A DNA stretch of 7,941 nt. Source: Candidatus Poseidoniaceae archaeon. Lineage in GTDB: Archaea; Thermoplasmatota; Poseidoniia; Poseidoniales; Poseidoniaceae. The stretch spans positions 1 to 7,941 of the forward strand of contig JAQXFJ010000031.1 in NCBI GenBank assembly GCA_029250385.1, read 5' to 3'. Below the pieces are notes generated by a model. It made no database searches, was not told the origin of the DNA, and worked only from the letters and a program-made list of their open reading frames with translations. The translations under genes and the position numbers were made by a program. This document shows positions 6,656 to 7,941 of this stretch, piece by piece (position 1 is the stretch's first letter; each line of letters opens with the position of its first letter).

Positions 6656-7219
6656 GGATAGTGCTTGCATGGCCTTGGCTAGCATATCTCTTAATGCCTC
6701 ATAAAGTGGAATCCAACTACTTGGGATTGTTTTAGGCGCTGGCTCAATTAGTAGTGAATTATTTTCGCTGCGAACCTTAGCAAACGGCCTTAGTGGACCT
6801 GAACCATCGACTTCGATTATTACGGAGAGCTCATATTCTTCATCGCTTTTGCTTACTTTGGCAGTTTCTAGATTGAACTTTGCCTTGGTTGGGATTTTGC
6901 TAATGATAGATTCTTGATCTAAAGAATGAAGTTCTTTCTTGACTAATACTTCCAACAGTTGAGTAATTGTTTCGTCTGAAATGGTGGGGGTCGATGCTTC
7001 AGTCACGGCCGGTTGTTGTGTGGTAATAGATACCTGTGTTTCTGCTAGAGGTTCTGCATCGTCATCATTTGATAATAGGATGGCTAGATTTTCATTTTGG
7101 AATTCTTGATTTGATTTTACTGCAGCAGGGCGGTTGTTTACCACGCCTAGTTCAGCAAAGATATCTATGTCGTCTTCCTCAAATGAGTTTGGTAAAACAA
7201 AGGCTTCTTCTTGAAACAT
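6623..7219 (-). CDS. Acidic two-part protein of unknown function
   Basis: I do not recognise this 198-residue protein. It is soluble, without signal peptide or membrane segments. The first 80 or so residues are acidic and look disordered: EEAFVLPNSFEEDDIDIFAELG, then NDDDAEPLAE, then a Thr/Pro/Gln-rich stretch (TTQQPAVTEASTPT). From about residue 82 to the end it looks folded: a helix (ETITQLLEVLVKKEL), beta strands (KAKFNLETAKV, EYELSVIIEVDG, KVRSENNSLLIEP), and a final amphipathic helix (SWIPLYEALRDMLAKAMQAL). It has no cysteine. The short N-terminal acidic-hydrophobic motif (EEDDIDIFAEL) could be a docking peptide, but this is a guess. The ATG at 7217-7219 is the first start after an upstream AT-rich promoter-like element. 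The 3' end overlaps the OsmC-like gene by 33 bases on the opposite strand. The open frame with good codon structure argues that the gene is real. Confidence 0.7.
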   Translation of the reverse strand: MFQEEAFVLPNSFEEDDIDIFAELGVVNNRPAAVKSNQEFQNENLAILLSNDDDAEPLAETQVSITTQQPAVTEASTPTISDETITQLLEVLVKKELHSLDQESIISKIPTKAKFNLETAKVSKSDEEYELSVIIEVDGSGPLRPFAKVRSENNSLLIEPAPKTIPSSWIPLYEALRDMLAKAMQALSSTNFTINKNF

Positions 7220-7353
7220 ATCATAAACTCACATTTCATTATACTTAACATAATGTTCCCCACTGTCGCGGTATGCATCACGATAGTTTGATGAAGTAAG
7301 GGCATGATAAGGGTCAAAGGTGGTGACATTTTGGGCAAAGCGTGGCTACTAGA
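7220..7353. promoter_or_regulatory. Divergent spacer between the acidic-protein and secreted-protein genes
   Basis: This 134-base spacer carries the start signals of two divergent genes and no recognisable gene. On the minus strand, AAGTATAATG (7238-7247) is TATA-like and centred about 24 bases from the ATG at 7219, which would suit a leaderless or nearly leaderless transcript. On the plus strand, GGTGGTGA at 7319-7326 looks like a ribosome binding site, but it is 35 bases from ATG 7354 on its first base and does not sit at a useful distance from any start in that frame. Confidence 0.4.
7237..7255. repeat. Inverted repeat at the likely promoter of the acidic-protein gene
   Basis: CATTAT (7237-7242) and ATAATG (7250-7255) are exact reverse complements around ACTTAAC. 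The element includes the TATA-like sequence of the minus-strand gene and lies 18-36 bases upstream of its start codon. It could be an operator overlapping the core promoter, although such symmetry also arises easily in AT-rich DNA. Confidence 0.4.
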
Positions 7354-7941
7354 ATGCCGAGGGTAATTACGGTAATTTTATTGTTTGCTGTCCTAATTCT
7401 CATGCCCATTCACGAGGTGGACGGGTTTCCTAACGGTGTAGGAGATATTGGCGAACAAGGATGCTTGTGTCATGGGGCAGAAAATGACTTAACATCCGTG
7501 CAGATAGCAGGCTTGCCTGAAAAATTTGAGTCTAACACGACATATTTTCTGCAATTGATTGTTGATAATCCACAAATTGAGGTTAATGCAAGTTCTGCTC
7601 AAGGTGGCTTTAGGTTAGTTGTATCATCTGGAACCATATCTTTCAATGACACCAACACCAGTCAAATAATCGGTGATGGATGGACACATACGGAGTTAGG
7701 AAATCAACAACGGATTTGGAACCTTACTTGGCAATCTCCTAGTGATAATACATCATTAAGCGCCCTGACTCTTTTTGGCAATGCTGTAAATGGTAATGGT
7801 GAATTTACTGGGGACGGATGGAATAAAATAAAAATATACGTTCTTGGGGTAGAGAACTACAATACATTTGATCAGCCCAAAAATAATATTGAACTTAACT
7901 TATTTGACAAAGCGATGCTTGGACTAGGATTGCTAGTCTTG
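7354..7941 (+). CDS. Secreted choice-of-anchor V (reeler-like) protein with Cys-x-Cys-His motif, 3' end outside window
   Basis: The frame stays open from ATG 7354 to the window edge (196 residues), so the C-terminus is missing. Residues 4-19 (VITVILLFAVLILMPI) form a signal peptide or anchor helix, with possible cleavage near EVDG/FP. G-C37-L-C39-H40-G follows, and these are the only cysteines seen. In related choice-of-anchor V proteins this position usually carries a C-x-x-C-H-like motif. The beta-rich body has the family landmarks: QIAGLPEKFESNTTYFLQL, GGFRLVV (85-91), IWNLTWQSP (121-129), and FGNAVNGNGEFTGDGWN (141-157). Six N-x-S/T sequons (N61, 78, 98, 101, 123, 132) fit an extracellular glycoprotein. 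LFDKAMLGLGLLVL at the edge begins a C-terminal membrane helix. A GTG at 7342 would add four residues. No good ribosome binding site precedes either start. Binding of haem or metal by the CxCH is possible but unproven. Confidence 0.82.
   Translation, partial: MPRVITVILLFAVLILMPIHEVDGFPNGVGDIGEQGCLCHGAENDLTSVQIAGLPEKFESNTTYFLQLIVDNPQIEVNASSAQGGFRLVVSSGTISFNDTNTSQIIGDGWTHTELGNQQRIWNLTWQSPSDNTSLSALTLFGNAVNGNGEFTGDGWNKIKIYVLGVENYNTFDQPKNNIELNLFDKAMLGLGLLVL

Noticed and set aside
7036..7248. 70-codon plus-strand open frame opposite the acidic-protein gene
   Set aside because: It is low in plausible protein composition, covers the likely promoter of the gene opposite, and has no motif.
7331..7366. 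Possible 11-codon leader peptide (TTG start) behind GGTGGTGA, overlapping the secreted-protein start
   Set aside because: The ribosome-binding-like sequence is well placed for it, but the peptide is very short with a TTG start and no regulatory feature; this is too weak to annotate.

Overview
The window looks like chromosome of a compact, AT-rich marine archaeon. A Marine Group II/III (Poseidoniales-like) euryarchaeon is my best guess at moderate confidence. It rests on the gene mix: a DHH phosphoesterase, a small four-helix membrane protein with conserved histidines, a very long PIN-domain protein, and a glycosylation-rich secreted protein of the choice-of-anchor V type with a Cys-x-Cys-His motif. 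Leader regions are very short and strands alternate almost gene by gene. No rRNA or tRNA gene, CRISPR array, insertion sequence or phage gene was seen, and no marker gene fixes the taxonomy.

Layout from left to right: the 3' end of a DHH/DHHA1 phosphoesterase (+, cut by the window edge) overlaps the tail of a four-helix membrane protein (DUF4079/cytochrome b561-like, -). A 142-base divergent spacer with a perfect inverted repeat leads to the largest gene, a protein of about 1127 residues (+) with a long alpha-helical repeat region and an intact, enlarged PIN nuclease domain at its C-terminus. It converges, with two bases between stop codons, on a class I SAM-dependent methyltransferase (-), which lies directly downstream of an NADP-type isocitrate dehydrogenase (icd, -). 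A spacer of only about 58 bases separates icd from a divergent OsmC/YhfA-like redox protein (+). That gene's end overlaps an acidic protein of unknown function (-). A last divergent spacer leads to a secreted, probably membrane-anchored protein (+) that runs off the right edge.

Most of the genes are ordinary housekeeping or envelope genes. icd supplies 2-oxoglutarate and NADPH, and the OsmC-like protein probably reduces hydroperoxides. The methyltransferase may be co-transcribed with icd, but its substrate cannot be read from the sequence. The best candidate for something undescribed is the solenoid-PIN protein. It has all the acidic residues expected of an active PIN ribonuclease, an insertion inside the domain, basic patches that could bind RNA, and a layout reminiscent of eukaryotic SMG6/EST1 (helical repeats followed by PIN). 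No antitoxin gene lies beside it, so it is not an ordinary VapC toxin.
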